The translations under genes were made by a program, and so were the position numbers. From Acidiphilium acidophilum (GTDB taxonomy: Bacteria > Pseudomonadota > Alphaproteobacteria > Acetobacterales > Acetobacteraceae), in contig NZ_JAWXYB010000018.1 in the NCBI RefSeq assembly GCF_033842475.1, forward strand, positions 913,501 to 977,500: DNA of 64,000 nt, written 5' to 3'. Shown in pieces: positions 35,141 through 43,263 of the stretch. Every line of letters begins with the position of its first letter. Positions within the stretch are counted from its first letter, which is position 1. A model generated the notes under the pieces. It was not told the origin of the DNA and did not search any database. It was given only the letters and a program-made list of their open reading frames with translations.

Positions 35141-35170
35141 ATGGTCCATTTGATGGACCATGTCAAATGG
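35141..35170 (-). promoter_or_regulatory. vapBC operator (overlapping palindromes)
   Basis: ATGGTCCAT and ATGGACCAT, spacer TTG, form a perfect 9-bp-arm inverted repeat (35141-35161). A second one, CCATTTGA (35146-35153) and TCAAATGG (35163-35170), overlaps it. Location just before vapB suits autorepression by the VapBC complex. Confidence 0.7.
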
Positions 35171-35212
35171 CAGGGTAGCGGGCGCGCGGCTGGGGGCCGC
35201 GCGCCGTGGGGA

Positions 35213-36424
35213 TCAGAACAACACGCCGCCTTCGAGCAGGAAGTCGGCCTGGTTGCGGCTGCCGCCGTCATTGCCGTAGCCGCGGCTGCCGTTATTGCTG
35301 AATTTGGTGAGGTGCATCAGGCCGATATCGCCCCGGACGAACAGGTTCTTGCTCTGCCAGGTGGGCGAGACCGAGACGCCGATACCCTGGGCGCCGGGGT
35401 TGATGAACCAGTAATCCGGGCCGTTGGAGCTGAAATATTCACCCCAGGCCCCGATCGAATAAGGGGTTTTGGCGAATGAATAGTCGGCGAACAGGGCCGC
35501 ACCGAAATTGCTGGAGAATTTGTCGAGGCCGAGTTTATGGTCAACCTTGGCGTAGACGTACTGGACTTCGGGGACGAGGTTCAGATTGCCCATCGTGTAG
35601 CTGTAATAGGCGCCGAACATGGTGGAATTGACGTAGTTGGGGCCATAATTGGCGACGAAGGACTGGCTGTAAGGTGTCGCGGCATTGCCGTAGATATTGG
35701 CATTCAGCCCGGTGCGGCCGAGATTGGTCGCGGCGAAGACGCTGAGGACGTTGTTGCTGTTGAACGTGTAGGTGCCGAGGGCCTGGAGGAAGTTGAACAC
35801 GCCGGTGTCGAATCCGTCGCCGAAGGTGACGGTGCCGGAGATCGGGCCATCGGTGTAGGTGGCGCTGATGCCGCGGCTCTGCGAGTTCTCGACATAGAAG
35901 ATGTCGGTGGTGAGCATGTTGGAATTGTTCCAGTCGATGCCCGATTCATAGCCTTCGAGCGAGCCGATCTGGCCGATCGAGATCGAGAACGCCGACGAGG
36001 GCGCGAGGGTGAGGTAGCCGGCGTAGAGCGGCCCGGTCGAGAAGGTCTGGACCGAGGGTTTCGAGGGGGCATAGCCCAGCACGAGCGAATTGTTGGCACC
36101 GACCTCGATGGTGAACTGGAGCAGCCCGGTCGTTTTCTGGACCTGGACGAAGCCGTTCATGAACTGGGCGCCGGTCGCCTTGTCGGTGCCGAGCAGGCCG
36201 GGGTTGGTGGAATTGCCGGTGCCGGAGAGGCCGTAGAAATAGCCATCGGCGCCGCCGGTCAGGGCGAGGGTGCCGAGGGGGCCGCCGTCGATGTTGATCG
36301 CGGTCGGGCCGTTGAAGGCTTGCGCCGATTGCAGCGCGAGAAGGGAAACAGCGGCACCGAGGCCGAGGGCGAGGAGGGTTGCGGTCTTTGACTTTCGCGT
36401 CCCAGAGGTGATTTTAGCCTGCAT
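35213..36424 (-). CDS. Outer membrane beta-barrel porin (OmpL-like, BBP2 type)
   Basis: 403 residues with a signal peptide (about 1-36, LLALQSAQAF), then alternating beta strands rich in Tyr, Gly, Asn and Phe, ending in GGVLF with a C-terminal Phe as needed for outer-membrane assembly. Parts such as LYAGYLTLAPSSAFSISIGQ and SLEGYESGIDWNNSN resemble the putative beta-barrel porin-2 family. Substrate unknown. CAGGAG precedes the ATG. Monocistronic; the 177 bp upstream shows no other gene. Confidence 0.82.
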   Translation of the reverse strand: MQAKITSGTRKSKTATLLALGLGAAVSLLALQSAQAFNGPTAINIDGGPLGTLALTGGADGYFYGLSGTGNSTNPGLLGTDKATGAQFMNGFVQVQKTTGLLQFTIEVGANNSLVLGYAPSKPSVQTFSTGPLYAGYLTLAPSSAFSISIGQIGSLEGYESGIDWNNSNMLTTDIFYVENSQSRGISATYTDGPISGTVTFGDGFDTGVFNFLQALGTYTFNSNNVLSVFAATNLGRTGLNANIYGNAATPYSQSFVANYGPNYVNSTMFGAYYSYTMGNLNLVPEVQYVYAKVDHKLGLDKFSSNFGAALFADYSFAKTPYSIGAWGEYFSSNGPDYWFINPGAQGIGVSVSPTWQSKNLFVRGDIGLMHLTKFSNNGSRGYGNDGGSRNQADFLLEGGVLF

Positions 36425-36601
36425 AATAGCTCCTGTTTGATATTTTGTTCTGCGTCATGCCCGAAATTTCATCATTTTGTGACCAAATCGTCGGGGCGTG
36501 TCGCAGTCATCCGACAGGTGAGCAAACTATATGCCATTCAGGGCATGTGCACGTGCAACATGACGCGATCGGCGCGATTGCCGGGAACTGTTGCAGTTCT
36601 G

Positions 36602-39462
36602 CTACAAATTGGTGCCCGGCAGGGCGGCGGGGGCGAAGAAGGCTTCGACCGCCGCGACGGTGTCGGCGAGGCCGATCCGCTGGACGATGACATCGGGTGG
36701 AAAAGCGGTTTCGAGCCGCGAGGGGAAGGCGCGGTCGAGCAAAACGAAGACGCCGCGATCGCTGGCGCGGCGGATCAGCCGGCCGAATCCCTGGCGGAGC
36801 CGGAGGCGGACGATGGCGTCGTCATAGGCTTTGGGGTCGCCGTCCGCGAGATGGGTGCGGCGGATGCGGTGCAGGATGTCGGGCCGGGGCCAGGGGGTGC
36901 GCTCGAACACCACGAGGCGCAGCGCGTTGCCCGGCACATCGACGCCGTCGCGCATCGCATCGGTACCGAGCAGGCAGGCATTGTGTTCGGCGCGAAAGAT
37001 GTCGACCAGGGTTGCGTTGTTCATCGCATCGACGTGCTGGGCGTAGAGCGGGATGTTGGCGGCGGCGAGGGCGGGGGCGATGCGCGATTGCACCGCGCGC
37101 AGGCGCGAGATCGCGGTGAACAGGCCGAGCGCGCCGCCGCCCGCGGCGAGGAACAGGGCGCGGAAGGCGCTCGCCAGACCATCCATGCTGTCGCGCGGGG
37201 AATCGCGCACGACGAAAATGCGGGTCTGGGCGGGGTAGTCGAACGGCGAGGCGAACCCGGCGCGGATCGAGGGGCGCGGCAGATGGATCGCGCCGCTCCG
37301 GCTTTCGGCACCGCGCCAGCCGGATTCGGGGTCGTTCGCGGTGGCGTTGTCGCGCAGGGTGGCCGAGGTGATCAGCAGGCCGTGCGCAGGGGCGGCGACG
37401 GTTTCGGCGAAGGCTTCGGTGGGGTCGAGCAGGTGGGAGAGCAGGGCAGCGTCGCGCCCGAGGCGGATGAACAGGACATGGCGGGGCCGGCCGCCGGGTT
37501 CGGGGGCGGCGGCGCTGACCGCGCCGAGCATGCGCCGCCATGCGGCGAGATTGTCGAGCGCGCGGCGGCGCAGGCTGCGGGCCATGGCTTCGATGCGCTG
37601 GCGGTCGCGCTCCTCGATGGTGGCGGCGTCGTCGTCGAGCCGGGCGAGCAGGCGGTCGCGGATCGATCTGAGCGGGGTTTCGAGGCGGGCGAGACCGCGT
37701 TCGAGCGCGGCGGCGGCCTCCGCGAGGCTGGGATCGACCGGGTGGAGATCGACCTCGATATCGAGGGCGGACTCCCGCTCGGTGGGTTTGGCGCGCGCGC
37801 GGGCCTGGGTGGCGAGGGCGGCGAGGAAGGCTTCGGCGGGGCCGGTGCCGATACTGTCGAGTTCGGGACCGGCGGCGGCGAGGCGGGCGAAGAAGGCCGA
37901 GCCGGGCAGGATGCGCGCGGCGATCAGGGCGGCGTCGAGCGGGGCGACGAGGGTTTCATCGGCGTCGATCAGGTCGGCGATACGCGGTGCGATGCCGCGC
38001 GCGCGGGAGCGGCCGGGGGCGGTATCCTTCGACGGCGGTTCCGCAGGTGTGCGATGCCGCGCGCGCGGGAGCGGCCGCCTTCGGCACCGAGCAGCCAGCG
38101 GCGGAGTTCGGCCATTTCGATGCCGGAGAGTTCGGCGGAAAAGGCCGAATCGGCGGCGTCGAACAGGTGATGGCCTTCGTCGAACACGTAGCGGGTGGGG
38201 ACGCTGTTGTCGTCGAGCCCGCCCCAGACCGCCTGGGCCATGACCAGAGCGTGATTGGCGATCACGAGGTCGGCCCCGCGCGCGCGGCGGATGACGTGCT
38301 CGATGGTGCAGCGCTTCCAGTGCGGGCAGGCACCGTGGATGCATTCGCCCCGGCGGTCCGCGATTTGGGGCAGCAGGGTGTTGCCGAAGAGTTCGGGGAA
38401 CCAGCCGGGCAGGTCGCCGCCCGCGATGTCGTGGTCGTTCGAGACCACGGCCCAGCGGGCGATCAGGCCGAGGGCGGTGAGGTTGCTGGCGACCGGGCTG
38501 GCGGCGGTGCTGTTGACCGCTTCCTCGTAGTTGAGGAGGCAGAGGTAGTTTTCGCGGCCCTTGCGCAGCACGACGCGGTTGCGGCGGCGGGCGGGGTCGG
38601 GTTCGAGGCGGGTGAGTTCCTGTTCGATCTGGCGCTGGAGGTGACGGGTGTAGGTGGAAATCCAGACCGCGCCCTGGTTGCGCTCGGCCCAGAGCGAGGC
38701 GGGGGCGAGATAGCCGAGGGTTTTACCCGTGCCGGTGCCGGCTTCGGCGAGGACGCAATGCGGTTCGCCTTCCTGCACGGCGGGGGCGAAGGCGGCGGTG
38801 GCGGCGGAGGCGTAGTCGGACTGCGCCGGGCGCGGTTCGGCGTGGGCGCCGAGCAGCTCGGCAAGCCGGGTGCGCGCGGCATCCGGCGGGACCGCGAAGG
38901 AGGAGGGTGGCGGGCGCGGGGCTTCGTCCTCCCATTCCGGGAGGATCGACCAGAGGCGGAGGGCGGCGCGATCGGGGCGGGCGGCAGGATCGCCGAGTGC
39001 CGCGGCGACCGCGCGGGCCCAGGGCCAGCCGGTCTGGCCCATGAGGGTGGCGAGGCCGGCGGCGTGGCGGTTGTGGCTCAGCATGCGGCCCTGCGTGAGC
39101 CGGGCGAGCAGGGCGGCGGCGTAGTCGGGCAGGGCGGCGGCGGCGGCTTCGATGGTGTCGGGCGGTTCGAAATCGAGGGCGCGGGCGAGAGCGGCGGGGG
39201 TGGGCGCGATCGGGTGCGCGGGCATGACGAAGGCGAAGAGTTCGAGCAGGTCGAGGGTGCGCAGAGTGGCACCGAGCCGCTTGAGCGTGGCGGGGGCGTG
39301 AATGACCAGCGGCGGCGGCAGATCGCGCAGGGCGGCGCGGGCGGCTTCGGTCGTGAGGGTGCGCAATTCGCCTTCGGGCGTGAGCAAAGCGGCGGTGCCG
39401 TGGGCCGTGACCAGAGCAGGGGCGGGCGTATCGGGCGGCTGCGATCGCGGCGGCGGGGTCAT
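36602..39462 (-). pseudogene. DinG/XPD-type Fe-S helicase, frameshifted by a 62-bp duplication
   Basis: The 5' part (39462 to about 38050) encodes Walker A AEAGTGTGKTLGYLAP, Fe-S cysteines in ENYLCLL, GECIHGACPHWKRC, and the DEAH-like VFDEGHHLFD. The 3' part (about 38014 to 36602), in another frame, has LLGTDAMRDGVDVPG (motif V) and RQGFGRLIRRASDRG (motif VI). At the switch a 29-bp sequence occurs at 37987 and 38049, 62 bp apart. Removing 62 bp gives one frame of 932 residues joining GGRSRARGIA to PRIADLIDAD. The full-length protein is therefore not made unless frameshifting or repeat loss occurs. Confidence 0.85.
37987..38077. repeat. A-X-A direct repeat causing the helicase frameshift
   Basis: The 29-bp copies at 37987-38015 and 38049-38077 contain GATGCCGCGCGCGCGGGAGC. 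The 33-bp spacer has no second copy nearby that I could see. Recombination or slippage between the copies would delete exactly 62 bp and restore the reading frame. Confidence 0.9.
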
Positions 39463-39509
39463 GCGGTGGTTGTAGCGGCGGCGGGGGCGAACACCAAGCG
39501 GGGCGCGGG

Positions 39510-40139
39510 TTACGCGAGCGCGGCGCGGAGGTGTTCGACGATGCGTTCGAACATCGGGGTGGTCAGGCGGCCGGTGTTGGTGTTGAGCCGGGAGACGTGG
39601 AAACTGTCGGTCAGGGTGACGCCACCGGGCAGGGTGGTGGTGGCGCCGTGGGCGAATTTGGCGTGGCTCTGTTTGAGGCCGAAGGCGCGCAGCGTGCCCT
39701 GATGCGCGATGCCGCCGAGGGCGAGGATGGCGCGGAGGTTGGGCATGGCCGCGATGTCGGTCGCGAGATAGGTATTGCAGGTGGCGATTTCGGCGGGGAG
39801 CGGCTTGTTTTCCGGCGGCACGCAGCGGACCGCGTTGATGATGCGGCAATCGTGCAGGGTGAGGCCGTCATTCGGGTCGGCGCGGTAGGTGCCGGAGGCG
39901 AAGCCGAATTTGATCAGGGTTTCGTAGAGCAGGGTGCCGGCGAAATCGCCGGTGAAGGGCCGACCGGTGCGGTTGGCGCCGCGCAGGCCGGGGGCGAGGC
40001 CGACGATCAGCAGGCGGGAGTCGGGTGCGCCGAAAGCCGGGACCGGCTGGTTGCGGAAATCGGGGAATTTGCGCCGGTTTTCGGCGCGAAAGCCAGCCAG
40101 ACGCGGGCAGCGCGGGCAGTCGGGTGGTGGCGACGGCAT
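39510..40139 (-). CDS. Uracil-DNA glycosylase, family 5 (UDGb)
   Basis: Excises uracil and some deaminated bases. 209 residues with N-terminal Cys pair CPRC and later Cys residues for a 4Fe-4S cluster, motif A GLAPGLRGANRTGRPFTGDF and motif B SFHVSRLNTNTGRLT, which are characteristic of family 5 (UDGb). The polar Asp of families 1 and 4 is missing in motif A, as known for this family. It is 47 bp ahead of the helicase gene on the same strand, so a repair operon is likely. Confidence 0.9.
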   Translation of the reverse strand: MPSPPPDCPRCPRLAGFRAENRRKFPDFRNQPVPAFGAPDSRLLIVGLAPGLRGANRTGRPFTGDFAGTLLYETLIKFGFASGTYRADPNDGLTLHDCRIINAVRCVPPENKPLPAEIATCNTYLATDIAAMPNLRAILALGGIAHQGTLRAFGLKQSHAKFAHGATTTLPGGVTLTDSFHVSRLNTNTGRLTTPMFERIVEHLRAALA

Positions 40140-40155
40140 TATGTGGCTTGCGGGA

Positions 40156-40728
40156 TCAGTCGACTTCGACGTCGCTGCGGGGGGCACGTTGGCGGGGTTC
40201 GGTCTGTCGGCGGGTGAATTCGGCCGCGATGTCGGACAGTTCGGCGAAATGATCGGCCTGGCGGCGGAGTTCATCGGCGATCATCGGCGGGGAGGTTTTT
40301 ATGGTGGAGACGACGGTGACGCGGACGCCGCGCCGCTGGACCGCCTCGACCAGGCGGCGGAAATCGGAATCGCCGGAGAACAGGATCGCATGGTCGATAT
40401 GCGGGGCCATTTCCAGCATGTCGATCGCGAGTTCGATGTCCATGTTGCCCTTCACGCGGCGGCGGCCGGCACCGTCGGTGAATTCTTTGGCGGGCTTGGT
40501 CACCAGCGTGTAACCGTTATAGGCCAGCCAGTCTGTCAGCGGTTTGAGCGGTGAATATTCCTCGGTATCGAGCAACGCCGAGTAATAATAGGCGCGGATC
40601 AGGTTGACACCGCCGAAAAATTCGAGAAGCCGACGGTAATCGACGTCGAACCCCACGGCGCGGGAGGCGGCGTAGAGATTTGCGCCGTCGATGAACAGCG
40701 CGGTCTTTTCATGAGGACGTAAACGCAT
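40156..40728 (-). CDS. NYN domain protein (LabA/DUF88 family)
   Basis: 190 residues with a PIN-like NYN nuclease fold: ALFIDGANLYAA (acidic motif 1, Asp14), KGNMDIELAIDMLEMA (central Asp residues) and ILFSGDSDFRRLVEAV (motif 3). NYN proteins are RNases or RNA-processing factors; bacterial substrates are unknown. In alphaproteobacteria this gene often lies near folK and rpoZ, as here. A palindrome lies in the 105-bp divergent region toward folK. Confidence 0.88.
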   Translation of the reverse strand: MRLRPHEKTALFIDGANLYAASRAVGFDVDYRRLLEFFGGVNLIRAYYYSALLDTEEYSPLKPLTDWLAYNGYTLVTKPAKEFTDGAGRRRVKGNMDIELAIDMLEMAPHIDHAILFSGDSDFRRLVEAVQRRGVRVTVVSTIKTSPPMIADELRRQADHFAELSDIAAEFTRRQTEPRQRAPRSDVEVD

Positions 40729-40760
40729 TTAATGACCTTTCGAATCGGCAGCGTCTCGAA

Positions 40761-40778
40761 ATATTCAAGTTTGAATAT
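40761..40778. promoter_or_regulatory. Palindrome between NYN gene and folK
   Basis: ATATTCAA-GT-TTGAATAT, perfect 8-bp arms, centred in a short AT-rich divergent region. It is a good candidate operator or overlapping promoter element for both genes. The protein that would bind it is unknown. Confidence 0.5.
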
Positions 40779-40833
40779 AGACGTAATATGACGATGCTTA
40801 GGGTATTTTGAACAAAACGTATAGACAGGGCCG

Positions 40834-41334
40834 ATGATATATATCGCTTTGGGGGCCAACCTCGCGGGGACGAAGGGAGAAACGCCGCCTGAGACATGCG
40901 AGACGGCGTTGGTCGAGTTGCGTGAACTGCAATTCATGAAATTCGTGGCGGTTTCACGCTGGTATCGATCGAGGCCGTTTCCGCGCGACGATCGCCAGCC
41001 GGATTACTGCAACGGGGTGGCCGCGTTCGAGGGCAGCCCGGACCCGGTGGCATTGATGGCGGCGTTGCACCGGATCGAGGATAAGCTTGGGCGGACCCGG
41101 AGCGTGCCGAACGCGGCGCGGACGCTGGATTTGGATATCATCGACCTCAATGGCATGGTGCGTGACGAAGGCTCGCCGGTGCTGCCGCATCCGCGCGCGC
41201 ATCTGCGGGAGTTCGTGCTGAGACCGCTGCTCGACATCGCCCCCGACTGGCGCGATCCGGCAACAGGGACGCGGGGGACGACGCTGCTGGCGGCGTTGCC
41301 GCTGTATCCGGCGGGGCCGATTGTGGTTTGGTAG
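40834..41334 (+). CDS. folK: HPPK, folate biosynthesis pyrophosphokinase
   Basis: Transfers pyrophosphate from ATP to 6-hydroxymethyl-dihydropterin. 166 residues with IALGANLAG, SRWYRSRPF, YCNGVAAFE and the Mg/ATP motif RTLDLDIIDL followed by LPHPRAHLREFVLRPL, in family order. The start is the ATG at 40834. In related genomes rpoZ follows nearby; here hairpin repeats and an ISAs1 element intervene. Confidence 0.93.
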   Translation: MIYIALGANLAGTKGETPPETCETALVELRELQFMKFVAVSRWYRSRPFPRDDRQPDYCNGVAAFEGSPDPVALMAALHRIEDKLGRTRSVPNAARTLDLDIIDLNGMVRDEGSPVLPHPRAHLREFVLRPLLDIAPDWRDPATGTRGTTLLAALPLYPAGPIVVW

Positions 41335-41363
41335 GTGCTTGCGCCAAGGCAAAAGAAAGGACT

Positions 41364-41388
41364 CTTCTTTTTTTGGTAAAAAAAGAAG
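41364..41388 (-). repeat. A/T hairpin repeat, copy 6 (reverse, paired with copy 7)
   Basis: CTTCTTTTTTT-GGT-AAAAAAAGAAG followed by CAAAAAAACTT. It begins 30 bp after the folK stop and points toward copy 7, 70 bp away. Confidence 0.88.
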
Positions 41389-41458
41389 CAAAAAAACTTC
41401 TGATTCCTGTGGTCCCAGTCGGTGAAACCGCCTCGGAACCAGATCAAAAAAGTTTTTT

Positions 41459-41482
41459 GCTTCTTTTTTCCAAAAAAGAAGC
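41459..41482 (+). repeat. A/T hairpin repeat, copy 7 (forward, paired with copy 6)
   Basis: GC-capped core TTCTTTTTTCCAAAAAAGAA, preceded by GATCAAAAAAGTTTTTT. The ISAs1 element begins 40 bp later. Confidence 0.88.
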
Positions 41483-41522
41483 GCTTGCTCGCTTCCCCTT
41501 CCTTTCCCAACCGCCTCTGCGC

Positions 41523-42734
41523 AGGGGAATCGCACTTGAAATTTTCAGAATAAGGGGGGCTTGCGTGACTGAGCGGGAGCGATTCTACCGACGGCGTGTG
41601 AAACACTTCAGGGGAGGACACGTTGGAGGAATTTGCTGCGTGCTGGCAGGGTTTGGAAGATCCGCGGACCAGTAATGCCGCTTTGCACAACTTCCATGAG
41701 CTTTTGATGATAGCCTTGTGCACGGTTCTGTGCGGTGGCCAATGCGCTGTCGACATGGCGCTGTTTGCCCGCGCGAAAGAGTCGTTTCTGCGGGGGTTTC
41801 TGAAGCTTGAGAACGGACTACCCAGCCATGACACGTTCAGCCGGCTATTTCGTCAGATCGATCCGGAGCAGTTCAGCGCTGCGTTTCAGCGGTTCATGGC
41901 TCGATTTTCCAAGACGATCGAGGGTGTTGTGGCGATCGATGGGAAAGTCCTTCGTCGATCTTTCGATCATGCCCGCGGCAAATCGGCGTTGCATATGGTC
42001 AGCGCTTGGGGTTGCGAACAGCGTCTCGTGCTGGCGCAGATCGCCACAGACGTCAAATCCAATGAAATCACCGCAGTGCCGAAACTGTTGAAGTTGCTAT
42101 CATTGAAAGGCACGATCGTGACAACCGATGCGTTGAACTGCCAGCGTGCGATCGCGCAACAAATCGTCGATCAAGGAGGTGATTACGTTCTCGCGCTGAA
42201 GGGGAACCAAGGCAACTTGCATGGTGATGTCTCCATGTTTCTCAACGGCGTGCCGTGCGACGAAACCAATACGACGCGCACAGTCGATGCTGATCATGGT
42301 CGTATCGAGACCCGCACCGCAACCGTTTCAGACGATATCGCCTGGTTGCAGGAGGGACACCGATGGCCGGGTCTTGCCGCCATCGGCAAAATTGTCCGTA
42401 TGCGCGAAACCTCCACCAAAACCACGACTGAGACCGCCTACTACCTGCTCAGCACTGTGCTCTCCAGCGAACGCTTCAATGAGGTTGTCCGGTCACATTG
42501 GGGCATTGAAAACCGGCTCCATTGGAGGCTCGATGTCGTCATGAACGAGGATCAGGATCGAAGCAGATTGGGCAATAGCCCAAATAATCTCGCAGTCCTG
42601 CGACATATGGCCCTGAACGTCATGCAAAAAGAGAACGCCACCAGGGGCTCCCTGCGCGGCAAATTCAAACGGGCCGGATGGGATGATGCCTACCTCACCA
42701 GCCTCCTACAACTATTCTGAAGTGCGATTGCCCT
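41523..42734 (+). mobile_element. ISAs1 family insertion sequence
   Basis: 1.21 kb. Left end AGGGGAATCGCACTT, right end (other strand) AGGGCAATCGCACTT, one mismatch in 15. Flanked by direct copies of CGCCTCTGCGC (41512-41522 and 42736-42746); 9-11 bp of this is the target repeat, within the family's usual 8-10. It was inserted between folK and rpoZ without breaking a gene. Confidence 0.92.
41623..42720 (+). CDS. ISAs1 family transposase
   Basis: 365 residues, with EDPRTSNAALHNFHELLMIALCTVLCG (family N-terminus, in pieces), GLPSHDTFSRLF, VAIDGKVLRRSF carrying an acidic residue, the region YVLALKGNQGNLHGDV, and RSHWGIENRLHWRLDVVMNED near the C-terminus with the catalytic Glu. Start is TTG at 41623, five bases after GGGGAGG, which decides it. 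No damage seen; probably active. Confidence 0.92.
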   Translation: MEEFAACWQGLEDPRTSNAALHNFHELLMIALCTVLCGGQCAVDMALFARAKESFLRGFLKLENGLPSHDTFSRLFRQIDPEQFSAAFQRFMARFSKTIEGVVAIDGKVLRRSFDHARGKSALHMVSAWGCEQRLVLAQIATDVKSNEITAVPKLLKLLSLKGTIVTTDALNCQRAIAQQIVDQGGDYVLALKGNQGNLHGDVSMFLNGVPCDETNTTRTVDADHGRIETRTATVSDDIAWLQEGHRWPGLAAIGKIVRMRETSTKTTTETAYYLLSTVLSSERFNEVVRSHWGIENRLHWRLDVVMNEDQDRSRLGNSPNNLAVLRHMALNVMQKENATRGSLRGKFKRAGWDDAYLTSLLQLF

Positions 42735-42837
42735 GCGCCTCTGCGCGGTTCGGTTGCGCGGGGCGGGGGGGTCTGCTATTTCGTTGGGTTGATCGTTGAA
42801 AGCGCGCGCCTGTTGGCGTGCGGCGAAGGAGTTTTTC

Positions 42838-43248
42838 ATGGCGCGCGTTACCGTTGAAGATTGCATCGAACAGATCCCGAACCGGTTTGAACTCGTTTTG
42901 CTGGCAGCACAGCGGGCGCGCAATCTTGCGCGCGGCGCGGCGATCACGATCGATCGGGACAACGACAAGAACCCGGTGGTGGCGCTGCGCGAGATTGCCG
43001 ATGTCTCGGTCGATTTCAGCGGGTTGGAGCAGGATCTGATCAAGTCGCTCTCGCGGGTGCCCGATCCGGAACCGGTGGACGAGGAAGTGCAGGATCTGAT
43101 CCCGACCGACCAGAACATCTTTGGTTTGCAGGATGTCTCCGCCGAGGAGGAGGCTGCGGCGCTGGCGGCGGAATCCGAAGAGATGACGTCGGAGGATATT
43201 GCGGCGGCGATCGAGGCGGAACTGGGCGGCGGACGCCCGCGCCGCTGA
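42838..43248 (+). CDS. rpoZ: RNA polymerase omega subunit
   Basis: Omega helps assemble beta-prime and can bind ppGpp. 136 residues: [30 protein letters not shown] is the conserved core (in family form), with [11 protein letters not shown], followed by an acidic C-terminal extension ([26 protein letters not shown] region) longer than in E. coli but common in alphaproteobacteria. It precedes rsh by 15 bp; both act in the stringent response. Confidence 0.94.
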   Translation: MARVTVEDCIEQIPNRFELVLLAAQRARNLARGAAITIDRDNDKNPVVALREIADVSVDFSGLEQDLIKSLSRVPDPEPVDEEVQDLIPTDQNIFGLQDVSAEEEAAALAAESEEMTSEDIAAAIEAELGGGRPRR

Positions 43249-43263
43249 TCAGAGCGCACGGAC

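Noticed and set aside
37969-38344. Helicase as two separate genes
   Set aside because: Walker and Fe-S motifs are in one frame and motifs V and VI in the other; the 62-bp repeat accounts for the break.
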